This document shows positions 34,649 through 43,517 of a DNA stretch of 64,000 nucleotides, one piece after another. The notes below the pieces were generated by a model. It was given only the letters and a program-made list of their open reading frames with translations, did not search any database and had not been told where the DNA came from. The first letter of the stretch is position 1; the number at the start of each line of letters is the position of its first letter. The DNA is from Actinomadura craniellae (GTDB lineage: Bacteria; Actinomycetota; Actinomycetes; Streptosporangiales; Streptosporangiaceae), in NCBI RefSeq assembly GCF_003289645.1, contig NZ_QLYX01000006.1, forward strand, positions 310,001-374,000. The letters are read 5' to 3'. The translations under genes were made by a program, and so were the position numbers.

Positions 34649-36281
34649 CGTCGTCCTTGCAGTCGGTGGAACCGGCGCGGTCGGTGGCGCCGACGGCGGG
34701 AAGCGTCCAGCGGATGGTGGTACCCCGGTGCCCCGGCTCCTGTTCGGTGTCCAGCCAGATGTGCCCGCCGTGGTGCTCGACAATCTTCTTGCACATGGCC
34801 AGCCCGATCCCGGTCCCGGTGTACTCGTCCTGCGGGTGCAGCCGCTGGAAGATCAGGAAGATCCGGTCAGCGTAGCGGGGTTCGATGCCGATCCCGTTGT
34901 CGGCACACGACAGCTCCCACATGTCGCCGTCGCACCGGGCCCCGACGACCACCCGGGGCCGCTCGTCGGACCGGAACTTGATGGCGTTGCCGATCAGGTT
35001 CTGGAAGAGCTGGGTGAGCAGCGTCCGGTCGCCCGGCACCTCGGGCAGGTCGTCGGCGACGACCTCGGCCCCGGTCTCCTCGATCAGCCGGGTGAGGTTG
35101 TCGGTGGCCCGCTCCAGCACCGCGTCGAGCGAGACGGCCTCCTCGGGCTTGGTGAACCGGCCGACCCGGGAGAAGGTGAGCAGGTCGTTGATCAGCGCCT
35201 GCATCCGTTTCGCGCCGTCCACCGCGAAGTCGATGTACTGCCGTCCCCGGTCGTCGAGCCGATCGGAGTAGCGGCGCTCGATCATCTGGCAGAAGCTCGC
35301 CACCTTCCGCAGCGGCTCCTGCAGGTCGTGGCTGGCGACGTAGGCGAACTGCTCCAGCTCGGCGTTGGACCGGCGCAGCTCCGCGGCCTGCTCGTCGAGC
35401 CGGGCCCGGGCCTCGGCGGTGTGCCGCCACTCCTGGATGATCCGGTGCCGCATGGAGTCGACGATCGCGGCCAGCTCGCTCAGCTCCGCCGGCCCGCTGA
35501 TGTCCAGGGGATGGGCGAACTCGCCCTGGGCGACCCGCCTGCTCTGCTCGCCCAGCCTGGCCACCGGCTGCAGCACGGTGCGCCGGATCAGCAGCACCAG
35601 CGTGAGCGCCGCGAGGCCGATGACCACGCTGGATATCCCCATCGACAGGTACAGGTTCCGCACCCGCTCGCGCAGGTTCTGGTCGACCTGGGCGTTCAGC
35701 GTGCCCAGCCCCTGCTGCACCGCGCCGTTGGTGTTCCTGACCTCGCCGAACAGCCGGCTGCCGGTGCGGCTCTCCTCGCGCGCCAGCTTGCCGTCGACGG
35801 TCAGCGGGTCGGCGAAGTCGCGGCGCCAGGTGGCGGACGCGGCCATCAGCCGGCCGAGGTCGTTCCGGACCGGCGCGGCGTTCGGCACGTCCCGCAACAG
35901 CACCTGGATCTGCTGCTCGGTCTGCGCCTCGGTGGCGATCGCCCGGCGGTAGGTGGTGACGAACCGGGCCTCGCCGGTGGCGGCGTAGTCGCGGATCGCG
36001 GTGTCCTGCGCGGCCAGCGCCCCGTTGAGCTGGAACGCCTGCAACGTGGCCGGGGTCACGTGGTTGAGCAGGGTGGTCCGGGCGTTCCCGATCTCCTGCA
36101 ACGCCAGGATCGACTGCGCCATCGCGGCCAGCACCAGCAGGCTGAGCACCAGGCCGCCGATGCCGTACCACTGGCGCAGCCGCACCCGGCCCAGCCTGGA
36201 CTGCGGCCGGGGCTCGTACGCCGGGGTCGGCGGGATCGGCGGGGTCAGGGTCGGCGGGGTCGGTTGCGACGTCGGAATCAC
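34590..36281 (-). CDS. membrane sensor histidine kinase (CHASE3-HAMP-HisKA)
   Basis: This 563-residue kinase has a Pro-rich cytoplasmic leader, a helix (about 38-60), an exported four-helix CHASE3-like sensor (about 60-210), a second helix (212-235), HAMP, a coiled coil, HisKA with [16 protein letters not shown] (His near 317) and HATPase_c with [15 protein letters not shown] and [18 protein letters not shown]. The H-box form is the one common in phytochrome-type kinases. GTG start overlaps the phosphatase gene by four bases. Signal unknown. Confidence 0.9.
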   Translation of the reverse strand: MIPTSQPTPPTLTPPIPPTPAYEPRPQSRLGRVRLRQWYGIGGLVLSLLVLAAMAQSILALQEIGNARTTLLNHVTPATLQAFQLNGALAAQDTAIRDYAATGEARFVTTYRRAIATEAQTEQQIQVLLRDVPNAAPVRNDLGRLMAASATWRRDFADPLTVDGKLAREESRTGSRLFGEVRNTNGAVQQGLGTLNAQVDQNLRERVRNLYLSMGISSVVIGLAALTLVLLIRRTVLQPVARLGEQSRRVAQGEFAHPLDISGPAELSELAAIVDSMRHRIIQEWRHTAEARARLDEQAAELRRSNAELEQFAYVASHDLQEPLRKVASFCQMIERRYSDRLDDRGRQYIDFAVDGAKRMQALINDLLTFSRVGRFTKPEEAVSLDAVLERATDNLTRLIEETGAEVVADDLPEVPGDRTLLTQLFQNLIGNAIKFRSDERPRVVVGARCDGDMWELSCADNGIGIEPRYADRIFLIFQRLHPQDEYTGTGIGLAMCKKIVEHHGGHIWLDTEQEPGHRGTTIRWTLPAVGATDRAGSTDCKDDDERADAQPDRGPAGGGRPR

Positions 36282-37486
36282 CCGGTTTCGGATCGTGCCA
36301 GCAGCAGGACGGCCAGGTCGTCGGCCAGCGCCTCGCCGTTCAGGGTCTCGGCCTCGCTGACCAGCGTGTCGATCAGGGCGTCACTGCAGAACTTCCGGTC
36401 CGGGGTGTTCTGCGCCAGCCGGATCAGCCCGTCGGTGCCCAGCCGCTCGGGACCCTTGCCGATCAGGCCCTCGATCAGCCCGTCGGTGTAGAGCATGAGG
36501 CCCCACGACTCGCCCAGCTCGACGTCCACCGCGGACCACTCGGCCCCCGGCAGCAGCCCCAGCGCCGGGCCGAACTCCTCGCCCTCCAGCGCGGTCACCT
36601 CGTCGCCGACGAACAGCAGCGGCACGGGGTGCCCCGCCATGTAGATCTGGGCGCTCCGCCGGTCGGGCGCCACGGTGACCATGCACAGGGTGGTGAAGAT
36701 CTCGTCGCTGCGCCGCTCCAGGCCCAGCACGGTGTCGAGGGTGGACAGCAACCCGCCCCCGGTGTGGCCGGCCAGCACCAGGGTGCGCCAGGCCATCCGC
36801 AGGCAGACACCGAGCGCGGCCTCGTCCGGGCCGTGCCCGCAGACGTCCCCTATCACCAGGTGGACGGTGCCGTCGGAGGTCTGCACCGTGTCGTAGAAGT
36901 CACCGCCCAGCAGGGCGCGTTCCCGGCCCGGCTGGTAGCGGGTGTGGTGGTGGAGCGTCGGGTCGTCGATCACCGGGACGGGTAGCAGGCCGCGCTCCAG
37001 CCGGGCGTTCTCCCGGCCGACGATGCGTGCCTCGACCAGCCGCCGCTCCGACTCCTCGGCGCGTTTGCGCTCGATCGCGTAGCGGATCGCGCGGGCCAGC
37101 AGCGGCCCGTCGACATGCTGCTTGACCAGGTAGTCCTCGGCGCCCGCGGCGACGGCGCGGACGCCCAGGTGCGAGTCGTCCAGGCCGGTGAGCACGACCA
37201 CGGCGGCGTGCGTGCCCATCGACAGGACCTCCTGCAGCAACTCGAAGCCGTCGGCGTCCGGCAGCGAGAGGTCGACCAGGATGCACTGGACCCGGCGGGA
37301 GAGCTTCCGCCGGGCCTCGCCCAGGGTCGGCGCGTGGGTGATGTCGACGTTCAGGCCGCTCTCGGCCAGCAGTTCCTGCACCAGGAACGCGTCGCCCGGG
37401 TCGTCCTCGATCAGGAGCAGCCCGAGCGGGCCGTCCACTCCAGGGACGGCCGAGTGTTGCTGTTGACGATGGTTGATGGCGCTCAC
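36278..37486 (-). CDS. receiver-PP2C phosphatase (RsbU/SpoIIE type)
   Basis: A 402-residue output protein: N-terminal receiver (LLLIEDDPGDAFLVQELL, CILVDLSLPDADG, EDYLVKQH) followed by a SpoIIE-type PP2C phosphatase domain with metal ligands in LLGGDFYDT, VIGDVCGHGPDEA, YTDGLIEG and ADDLAVLLL. Such proteins act on anti-sigma antagonists in partner-switching stress control. GTG 37486 is preferred; an in-frame TTG at 37555 lacks support. It heads a three-gene operon with the kinase and the receiver. Confidence 0.88.
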   Translation of the reverse strand: MSAINHRQQQHSAVPGVDGPLGLLLIEDDPGDAFLVQELLAESGLNVDITHAPTLGEARRKLSRRVQCILVDLSLPDADGFELLQEVLSMGTHAAVVVLTGLDDSHLGVRAVAAGAEDYLVKQHVDGPLLARAIRYAIERKRAEESERRLVEARIVGRENARLERGLLPVPVIDDPTLHHHTRYQPGRERALLGGDFYDTVQTSDGTVHLVIGDVCGHGPDEAALGVCLRMAWRTLVLAGHTGGGLLSTLDTVLGLERRSDEIFTTLCMVTVAPDRRSAQIYMAGHPVPLLFVGDEVTALEGEEFGPALGLLPGAEWSAVDVELGESWGLMLYTDGLIEGLIGKGPERLGTDGLIRLAQNTPDRKFCSDALIDTLVSEAETLNGEALADDLAVLLLARSETG

Positions 37487-37693
37487 GTTACGGTTCCGCT
37501 GAATGGGCTCATGGCACCCACTTTCCAAGGCGAGGCTTGTCTCGGCGTGCAACAAGCCGCACGACGATGGACACTCGTCAATGCGGTCGCACCCGGCCGC
37601 GGCATCTGCCTAGCCGCTGAAACCCAGGTCTCATGGAGCGTGAGCACGCTCCGTACAACTGGTGACCCTACCTCCTTTGTTTCCAAACGCACA

Positions 37694-37732
37694 GTCGATC
37701 GTGATCGACGGAGCGCGAAAAAATGGTTCGCG
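37694..37732. promoter_or_regulatory. two inverted repeats in the ABC exporter promoter region
   Basis: GTCGATC-GT-GATCGAC (37694-37709, perfect) and CGCGAA-N7-TTCGCG (37714-37732, perfect) lie side by side 34-72 bases before the exporter start and just ahead of its -10 element. They look like operators for a dimeric regulator that is not encoded nearby. The rest of 37487-37693 is non-coding. Confidence 0.45.
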
Positions 37733-37751
37733 ACCATGGCAGACGCGTGCC

Positions 37752-37757
37752 TAGGGT
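37752..37757 (+). promoter_or_regulatory. -10 element, probable leaderless promoter
   Basis: TAGGGT ends eight bases before the ATG at 37766, so transcription should begin at or next to that codon. This supports 37766 over an in-frame ATG at 37736. Confidence 0.5.
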
Positions 37758-37765
37758 CGTCCATC

Positions 37766-39445
37766 ATGCGCTCGCTGCCCGTGCCGGATCCGGGGGTTCC
37801 CGGCCGCCTCACGCCATGGGGCCACCTGCGGTGGCTGGCCCGGGTCGAGCCGCGCGCGCTGGGCGCGGGAATCGTCTTCGGCATCCTCTGGATGCTCAGC
37901 CAGGCGCTGGTGCCGGTGGCCCTCGGCCGGGCCGTCGACGACGGGATCGCCGCCCGGGACACCGGCGCGCTGCTCGGCTGGTCGGCGGTGCTGCTGGGGC
38001 TCGGGGCGGTGCAGGCGGCCAGTGGCATCCTGCGGCACCGGCGGGCGTCGTTCGTCTGGCTGGCCGCCGCGTACCGCACCGCCCAGGTGGTGACCCGGCA
38101 GGCGACCCGGCTGGGCGCCGCGCTGCCCCGCCGCATCTCGGCCGGCGAGGTGGTGAGCGTGGGCCTGACCGACGTGGCGCACATCGGCGACGGGATGGAC
38201 ATCATGATCCGGGGCTCCGGCGCGGTGGTGACCATCGTCGTCGTCTCCGCGCTCCTGCTGGGCGCCTCGCTCCCGCTCGGCCTGATCGTGGTGATCGGTG
38301 TCCCGCTGGTCCTGGCCGCCGCGGCCCCGCTGTTCCGGCCCTACCACCGGCGGACGCACGTGCTCCGCGAGCGGGTCGGCGAGCTCAACACCCGGGCGGC
38401 CGACATCGTGGCCGGGCTCCGGGTGCTGCGCGGGATCGGCGGGGAGCAGATCTTCGCCGAGCGCTACCGGGCCGGCTCCCAGCGGGTGCGCCGGGCCGGT
38501 GTCCGGGTCGCCCAGGTGGACTCCGCGCTGAGCGGGGCCCAGATCCTGCTGCCCGGGCTGCTGATCGCCCTGGTCGTCTGGGCGGGCGCCCGGGCCGCGA
38601 CGACCGGCGCCATCACCCCCGGCGAGCTCGTCACGTTCTACGGGTACGCGGTGTTCCTGATCCACCCCATGCGCACCATCGGGGAGGCCGCCGACAAGCT
38701 CATCCGGGCGCACGTCGCCGCGGGCCGGGTCGTCCGGCTGCTGGCGCTCACCCCCGAACCGGTGCTCGCCGGCACGACCGAGCCCGCCGGCCCGGGCGAT
38801 CTGACAGACACCGAGTCCGGGCTGGTCGTACGGCCGGGCCGGTGCACCGCGCTGGTGGCGACCGACACCGCCGCGGCGCGCGCGATCGCCGACCGGCTCG
38901 GCCGCTACGTCGACGCCGGCGAGGTGGCCTACGCGGGGGTGCCGCTGCGGGAACTGGCGGACCTGCGCGCCCGGATCCTGGTGGCGATCAACGAGGACCG
39001 GCTGTTCGCCGGGCCGCTCCGCGCGGGGCTCGGCGACGGCCCCGGAGTCGCCGCGGCACTGCACGCCGCCTGCGCCGAGGACATCGCGGAACCCGACGCC
39101 CACGTCGCCGAGGCCGGGCGGGAGTTCTCCGGTGGCCAGCAGCAGCGGCTGCGGCTGGCCCGGGCGCTGGCCGCCGACCCCGAGGTGCTGATCCTGGTCG
39201 AGCCCACCAGCGCGGTCGACGCCCACACCGAGGCGCGGATCGCCGACCGGCTCCGCGCCGCCCGCACCGGCCGGACGACCCTGGTCTGCACCACCAGCCC
39301 GCTGATGCTCGACCGGGCCGACCACGTGGTGTTCGTGTCCGGTGGCGCGGTCGCGGCCGAGGGAACCCACCGCGAACTGCTGCGCACCACACCCGGCTAC
39401 GCCGCCGTGGTCACCCGCGGCGAGACGCTCGCCCCCGCCGACTGA
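37766..39445 (+). CDS. ABC exporter half, degenerate ATP site (subunit 1)
   Basis: A 559-residue permease-ATPase fusion. Six helices (about 25-310) precede a nucleotide-binding domain in which the Walker A loop has decayed to ALVATDTAAARAIADRL (no GKS/T) and Walker B reads VLILVEPTSAVD, with Val where Asp is expected. The signature EFSGGQQQRLRLARAL is intact. It should pair with the next gene's product in a heterodimer with one working ATP site. Substrate unknown; lipids, drugs or peptides are typical. Confidence 0.85.
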   Translation: MRSLPVPDPGVPGRLTPWGHLRWLARVEPRALGAGIVFGILWMLSQALVPVALGRAVDDGIAARDTGALLGWSAVLLGLGAVQAASGILRHRRASFVWLAAAYRTAQVVTRQATRLGAALPRRISAGEVVSVGLTDVAHIGDGMDIMIRGSGAVVTIVVVSALLLGASLPLGLIVVIGVPLVLAAAAPLFRPYHRRTHVLRERVGELNTRAADIVAGLRVLRGIGGEQIFAERYRAGSQRVRRAGVRVAQVDSALSGAQILLPGLLIALVVWAGARAATTGAITPGELVTFYGYAVFLIHPMRTIGEAADKLIRAHVAAGRVVRLLALTPEPVLAGTTEPAGPGDLTDTESGLVVRPGRCTALVATDTAAARAIADRLGRYVDAGEVAYAGVPLRELADLRARILVAINEDRLFAGPLRAGLGDGPGVAAALHAACAEDIAEPDAHVAEAGREFSGGQQQRLRLARALAADPEVLILVEPTSAVDAHTEARIADRLRAARTGRTTLVCTTSPLMLDRADHVVFVSGGAVAAEGTHRELLRTTPGYAAVVTRGETLAPAD

Positions 39446-39495
39446 CACAGAGGAACGCACCGCCGGCCGCCCGGCGGAACAGGAGACGACCGCCC

Positions 39496-41283
39496 ATGAC
39501 CACCGAGATCCCGCCGGCCGCGGCGCCCGCCGAGATCCTGCCGGTGGCGACGACCGCACAGGTGCGCGCCTACGCCCGGCGGCTGATGCTGCGGTACCCC
39601 CGCGCGCTGGGCGGGGCGCTGGCCCTGCACGCGCTGGCCGCGGTCGCCGGCCTGGCCGGGCCGCGGCTGCTGGGCGAACTGGTGCAGGACGCCGCCACCG
39701 GGGCTCCGGCGCACGTCGGGACGACCGTGGCGGCCATCACGGCCTTCATCGTGGCGGAGGCGGTGCTGGTCCGCTACGCCCACCTGGCCTCGACCCGGCT
39801 GGGCGAGCGGATCCTGGCCGAACTGCGCGAGGAGTTCGTCGAGGGGACGCTCCGGCTGCCGCTGTCCATGGTGGAGCGGGCGGGCACCGGCGACCTGGTC
39901 GCGCGCAGCTCCCGCGACGTCGACGCGCTGACGGAGGCGGTCCGGTTCGCGGTGCCGCAGGTGATGATCGGCACCGTCACCACGATCTTCACCCTGGGCG
40001 CGCTGATCCTGGTCGGGCCGCTGCTGGTGCTGCCCTGCCTGCTCGGGGTGCCGCTGCTGTGGTGGGCCTGGCGGTGGTACCTGACCCGGGCCCGGGACGG
40101 CTACCTGTGGGAGGGCGCCGCCTGGGCGCGGATCGCCGACGGGTTGGCCGAGACGGTGCACGGCGCCCGCACGGTCGAGGCGCTGGGGCTGGCCGACCGG
40201 CGGCACGCGCGCGGCGACGCCGACCTGGCCCACAGCTGGGCGGCGGAGCGGTACACGCTGCGGCTGCGCACCGTCCTCTTCCCGGTGGTGGACATGGGCT
40301 TCGTCCTGCCGCTGGCCGCCACCCTGCTGTTCGGCGGCCTGCTCTACACCCGGGACATGGCCACGCTCGCCCAGGTCACCGCCGCCACCCTGTACGTCCA
40401 GCGGCTGGTGGAACCCGTCCAGATGCTGCTCAACCAGCTCGACACGCTCCAACTCGGCGGTGTCTCCCTGGCCCGGCTGCTGGGCGTCCAGGGAGTCCCC
40501 CCGGACCGGCCCGGCACCCGCCCGCCGGCCGCCGCCGAGCGCGTCTCTTCGGACGGCAGGCGCCCGGCGATCGCGGTGCGGGACGTGCGCTTCGCCTACC
40601 GGCCCGGGCAGGACGTGCTGCACGGCGTGGACCTGGAGCTGCGGCCCGGGGAGCGGCTGGCGGTGGTCGGGCCCAGCGGGGCGGGCAAGTCCACGCTGGG
40701 CCGGCTGCTCGCCGGGATCAACGCGCCGCGCACCGGCACGGTGGAGGTCCGCCCGCCCGGGGGGACGGCGGTCCCGCTCGCCGAACTGTCGGCGGGCGAA
40801 CTGCGCGGCCAGGTCGCCCTGGTCACCCAGGAGCACCACGTGTTCCACGGCACCCTGCGCGACAACCTGGTCATGGCCCGCCCCGGCAGCACCGACCGCG
40901 CCGCCCTGGACGCCCTGGCCGCCGTCGAGTGGGACGGCCCCGGCCTCGACACCGAGGTCGGCTCCGGCCGCCACGAGCTCTCGCCCGCCCAGGCCCAGCA
41001 GCTCGCCCTCGCCCGGCTGGTGCTCGCCGACCCGCACACCCTGGTGCTCGACGAGGCCACCTCGCTGCTGGACCCGCGCGCCGCCCGCCGGCTCGAACGC
41101 TCGCTCGCCGCCGTCCTCGCCGGCCGCACCGTCGTCGCCATCGCCCACCGGCTGCACACCGCGCACGACGCCGACCGGGTCGCGGTCGTCGAGGACGGCC
41201 GCATCACCGAACTCGGCACCCACGACGAACTGCTCGCCGCGGACGGCTCCTACGCGGCCCTCTGGCGCTCCTGGCGGTACTGA
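39496..41283 (+). CDS. ABC exporter half with intact Walker motifs (subunit 2)
   Basis: A 595-residue partner of the previous gene. Six helices (about 35-330) and an ATPase domain with intact Walker A GPSGAGKST (about 392), Q loop VTQEHHVFHG and Walker B TLVLDEATSLLD with catalytic Glu; the signature is altered to ELSPAQAQQLALARL. Together the two halves can build one canonical site: Walker motifs from this subunit, signature from the other. ATG with CAGGAGACGA upstream, 50 bases after subunit 1. Confidence 0.88.
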   Translation: MTTEIPPAAAPAEILPVATTAQVRAYARRLMLRYPRALGGALALHALAAVAGLAGPRLLGELVQDAATGAPAHVGTTVAAITAFIVAEAVLVRYAHLASTRLGERILAELREEFVEGTLRLPLSMVERAGTGDLVARSSRDVDALTEAVRFAVPQVMIGTVTTIFTLGALILVGPLLVLPCLLGVPLLWWAWRWYLTRARDGYLWEGAAWARIADGLAETVHGARTVEALGLADRRHARGDADLAHSWAAERYTLRLRTVLFPVVDMGFVLPLAATLLFGGLLYTRDMATLAQVTAATLYVQRLVEPVQMLLNQLDTLQLGGVSLARLLGVQGVPPDRPGTRPPAAAERVSSDGRRPAIAVRDVRFAYRPGQDVLHGVDLELRPGERLAVVGPSGAGKSTLGRLLAGINAPRTGTVEVRPPGGTAVPLAELSAGELRGQVALVTQEHHVFHGTLRDNLVMARPGSTDRAALDALAAVEWDGPGLDTEVGSGRHELSPAQAQQLALARLVLADPHTLVLDEATSLLDPRAARRLERSLAAVLAGRTVVAIAHRLHTAHDADRVAVVEDGRITELGTHDELLAADGSYAALWRSWRY

Positions 41284-41293
41284 CCCCGACCCT

Positions 41294-43393
41294 TCAGGGA
41301 CCCTCGGGGTTCGCCAGGGCCCGGCGCAGGAAGTCGACCTGGAGGGTGAGCAGGTTCTCCGCGACGGTCTCCTGCGGGGTCATGTGGGTGACCCCGGACA
41401 GCGGCAGCACGGTGTGCGGGCGGCCCGCCGCCAGCAGGGCCGAGGACAGCCGCAGGGTGTGCGCGGCGACCACGTTGTCGTCGGCCAGCCCGTGGATGAG
41501 CAGCAGGGGCCGCTTCAGCGCGGGGGCGTCCGCGAGCAGCGAGTTGTGCGCGTAGTGCTCGGGGTCCTCGTCCGGGTGGCCCAGGTACCGCTCGGTGTAG
41601 TGGGTGTCGTACAGCGCCCAGTCGGTCACCGGGGCGCCCGCCACCGCGGCGTGGAACACGTCGGGGCGGCGCAGCACCGCCAGCGCCGCCAGCCAGCCGC
41701 CGAACGACCAGCCGCGGATCGCCACCCGGCCCAGGTCGAGCGCGGCGGGGTACCGCCGGGCCGCCTCCTCCAGCGCGGTGACCTGGTCCTCCAACACCGG
41801 GCCGACGAAGTCGCCGCGCACCGCGCGCTCCCAGGCCGGGCCGCGGGCCGGGGTGCCCCGGCCGTCCGCGATCACCACGGCGAAGCCCTGGTCGGCCAGC
41901 CACTGCGCCTCGTAGTAGGCCCGCCGCGCCGCCAGCACCCGCTGGGCGTGCGGCCCCCCGTACGGGTCGAGCAGCACCGGCAGCGGCCCGTGCTCGGGGC
42001 GCCAGCCGGTGGGCAGCACCACCGCGGTGCGGATCTCCCGGTCGCCCGCCCGCACGATCTGCACCGCGGGGTCGATCACCGGGGCCTCGGCCCGGGACTC
42101 GATCTCGAACGTGCCCGCCGGGCCGGTGACCGTCGTGGTGACGCCGTGCGCGTCCGGGCGCGACCCGGTCAGGACGGTGATGCCACCCGAGCGGGTGCCG
42201 GAGAAGACGCCCGCCTGCCCGGTCAGCCGGTGCAGGCCGTCCGGGCCGTACGACCACACGTGCACCTCGGTGGGCTCCTCGGCGGCCGTGAACAGCACCG
42301 AGGCGCCCTCCACCCCCAGCACCGACCGCAGTTGCAGGCCGGGCGGGGTGACCGGCTCGCCGGCCACGGTCAGCCGCCGGGTGTCGGTCTCGTGGTCCTC
42401 GGTGGCCCACACCAGCGCGCCGGAACCGGTCCGGGCGGGCACCCCGGCCACGATCTCCACCCAGACCGGGTCGTGCTCGACGTGCTCCAGCGTGGTCTCG
42501 CCGTTGCTCGGGTCGACCCGCAGCGCCCGCAGCGCCCGCTGGTCCCGGGTCTGCACGACGATCAGCAGCCCCTTGGCGTCCCAGTGCGCCGTCACCACGT
42601 ACGGGAACTCGCCGCGGTCCCAGCCGACCGCGACCCGGCGGCCGTCGAGTTTCAGGAGCGTCAGGGAGACGATGGCGTTGGGGGTGCCCGCCGCCGGGTA
42701 GGCGATCGTGACCGGGTCGGCGGCCGGGTCGGCGGGGTCGGCGATGTGCCAGCGCTGCACCGGGGTCTCGTCCACCCGGGCGACCAACAGCGACTCGCCG
42801 TCCGGGGACCACCAGTACCCGCGCATCCGGCCCATCTCCTCGGCCGCGATGAATTCGGCCAGCCCGTAGGAGATCTGGTCGCTCTCGGGCTGCACCAGCG
42901 CCCGGTCGTCCTCGTCGCCGGTGAGTTCGATCACACGCAGGGTGCGGCCCGAGACGTACGCCACCCGCCGCCCGGTCGGGTCGATCCGGGGGTCGAACAC
43001 CGGGGTCTGCGCGCCGAGCGCCCGCACCCCGCCGGTGCCGCGCGGGTCGGCCAGGAACAGCCGGCCGCCGAGGGTGAACACGGCCTGGGACCCGGTGCGG
43101 TCGAGCGTGTAGCCGACGATGCCGCCGGCCTGCTCGCGGGCGCGCTCCCGGCGGGCCCGCTCCTCGGGTGGCAGGTCCTCCTCACCGGCGACGTCGAGCG
43201 CGGTCGGGTCGGCGACCAGCCGCTCCTCCCCGGTGGCGGTGTCGAGCGTCCACAGGCAGGTGACCGGGTCGGTGCCCGCCTTCGTCCGCAGGAACGCGAC
43301 GTACGACCCGTCCGGGGCGATCTGGAAGCCTCGCGGCACGCCGAGGGTGAACCGCCGGGTACGGGCGCTCTGCCGGGGATAGCTCGTGGTCAT
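41294..43393 (-). CDS. S9 family dipeptidyl peptidase-like serine peptidase
   Basis: The 699-residue protein has the prolyl oligopeptidase family layout: an N-terminal beta-propeller (about 20-430) and a C-terminal alpha/beta hydrolase with catalytic Ser in IRGWSFGGWLAAL (about 560), Asp in HGLADDNV and His in VTHMTP. No signal peptide is seen, so it is probably cytoplasmic. DPP IV-like aminodipeptidase activity is the family expectation. The end is convergent with the exporter operon, 10 bases away. Confidence 0.88.
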   Translation of the reverse strand: MTTSYPRQSARTRRFTLGVPRGFQIAPDGSYVAFLRTKAGTDPVTCLWTLDTATGEERLVADPTALDVAGEEDLPPEERARRERAREQAGGIVGYTLDRTGSQAVFTLGGRLFLADPRGTGGVRALGAQTPVFDPRIDPTGRRVAYVSGRTLRVIELTGDEDDRALVQPESDQISYGLAEFIAAEEMGRMRGYWWSPDGESLLVARVDETPVQRWHIADPADPAADPVTIAYPAAGTPNAIVSLTLLKLDGRRVAVGWDRGEFPYVVTAHWDAKGLLIVVQTRDQRALRALRVDPSNGETTLEHVEHDPVWVEIVAGVPARTGSGALVWATEDHETDTRRLTVAGEPVTPPGLQLRSVLGVEGASVLFTAAEEPTEVHVWSYGPDGLHRLTGQAGVFSGTRSGGITVLTGSRPDAHGVTTTVTGPAGTFEIESRAEAPVIDPAVQIVRAGDREIRTAVVLPTGWRPEHGPLPVLLDPYGGPHAQRVLAARRAYYEAQWLADQGFAVVIADGRGTPARGPAWERAVRGDFVGPVLEDQVTALEEAARRYPAALDLGRVAIRGWSFGGWLAALAVLRRPDVFHAAVAGAPVTDWALYDTHYTERYLGHPDEDPEHYAHNSLLADAPALKRPLLLIHGLADDNVVAAHTLRLSSALLAAGRPHTVLPLSGVTHMTPQETVAENLLTLQVDFLRRALANPEGP

Positions 43394-43472
43394 TCACCCG
43401 AGTCTGCCAGCCGCCGGGACCCGGTTGCGTTACGGCATCGCCGGATGGCCGGGGAACGGCCCCCTGCTGGCA

Positions 43473-43478
43473 TAGGCT
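43473..43478 (+). promoter_or_regulatory. -10-like TAGGCT before the kinase gene
   Basis: TAGGCT with a leader of about 33 bases to the ATG at 43518, in contrast to the leaderless promoters of neighbours. Confidence 0.4.
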
Positions 43479-43517
43479 CGGGGAGGCCGTGTCCGTTTTA
43501 GTCCACCGGAGTCGTCG

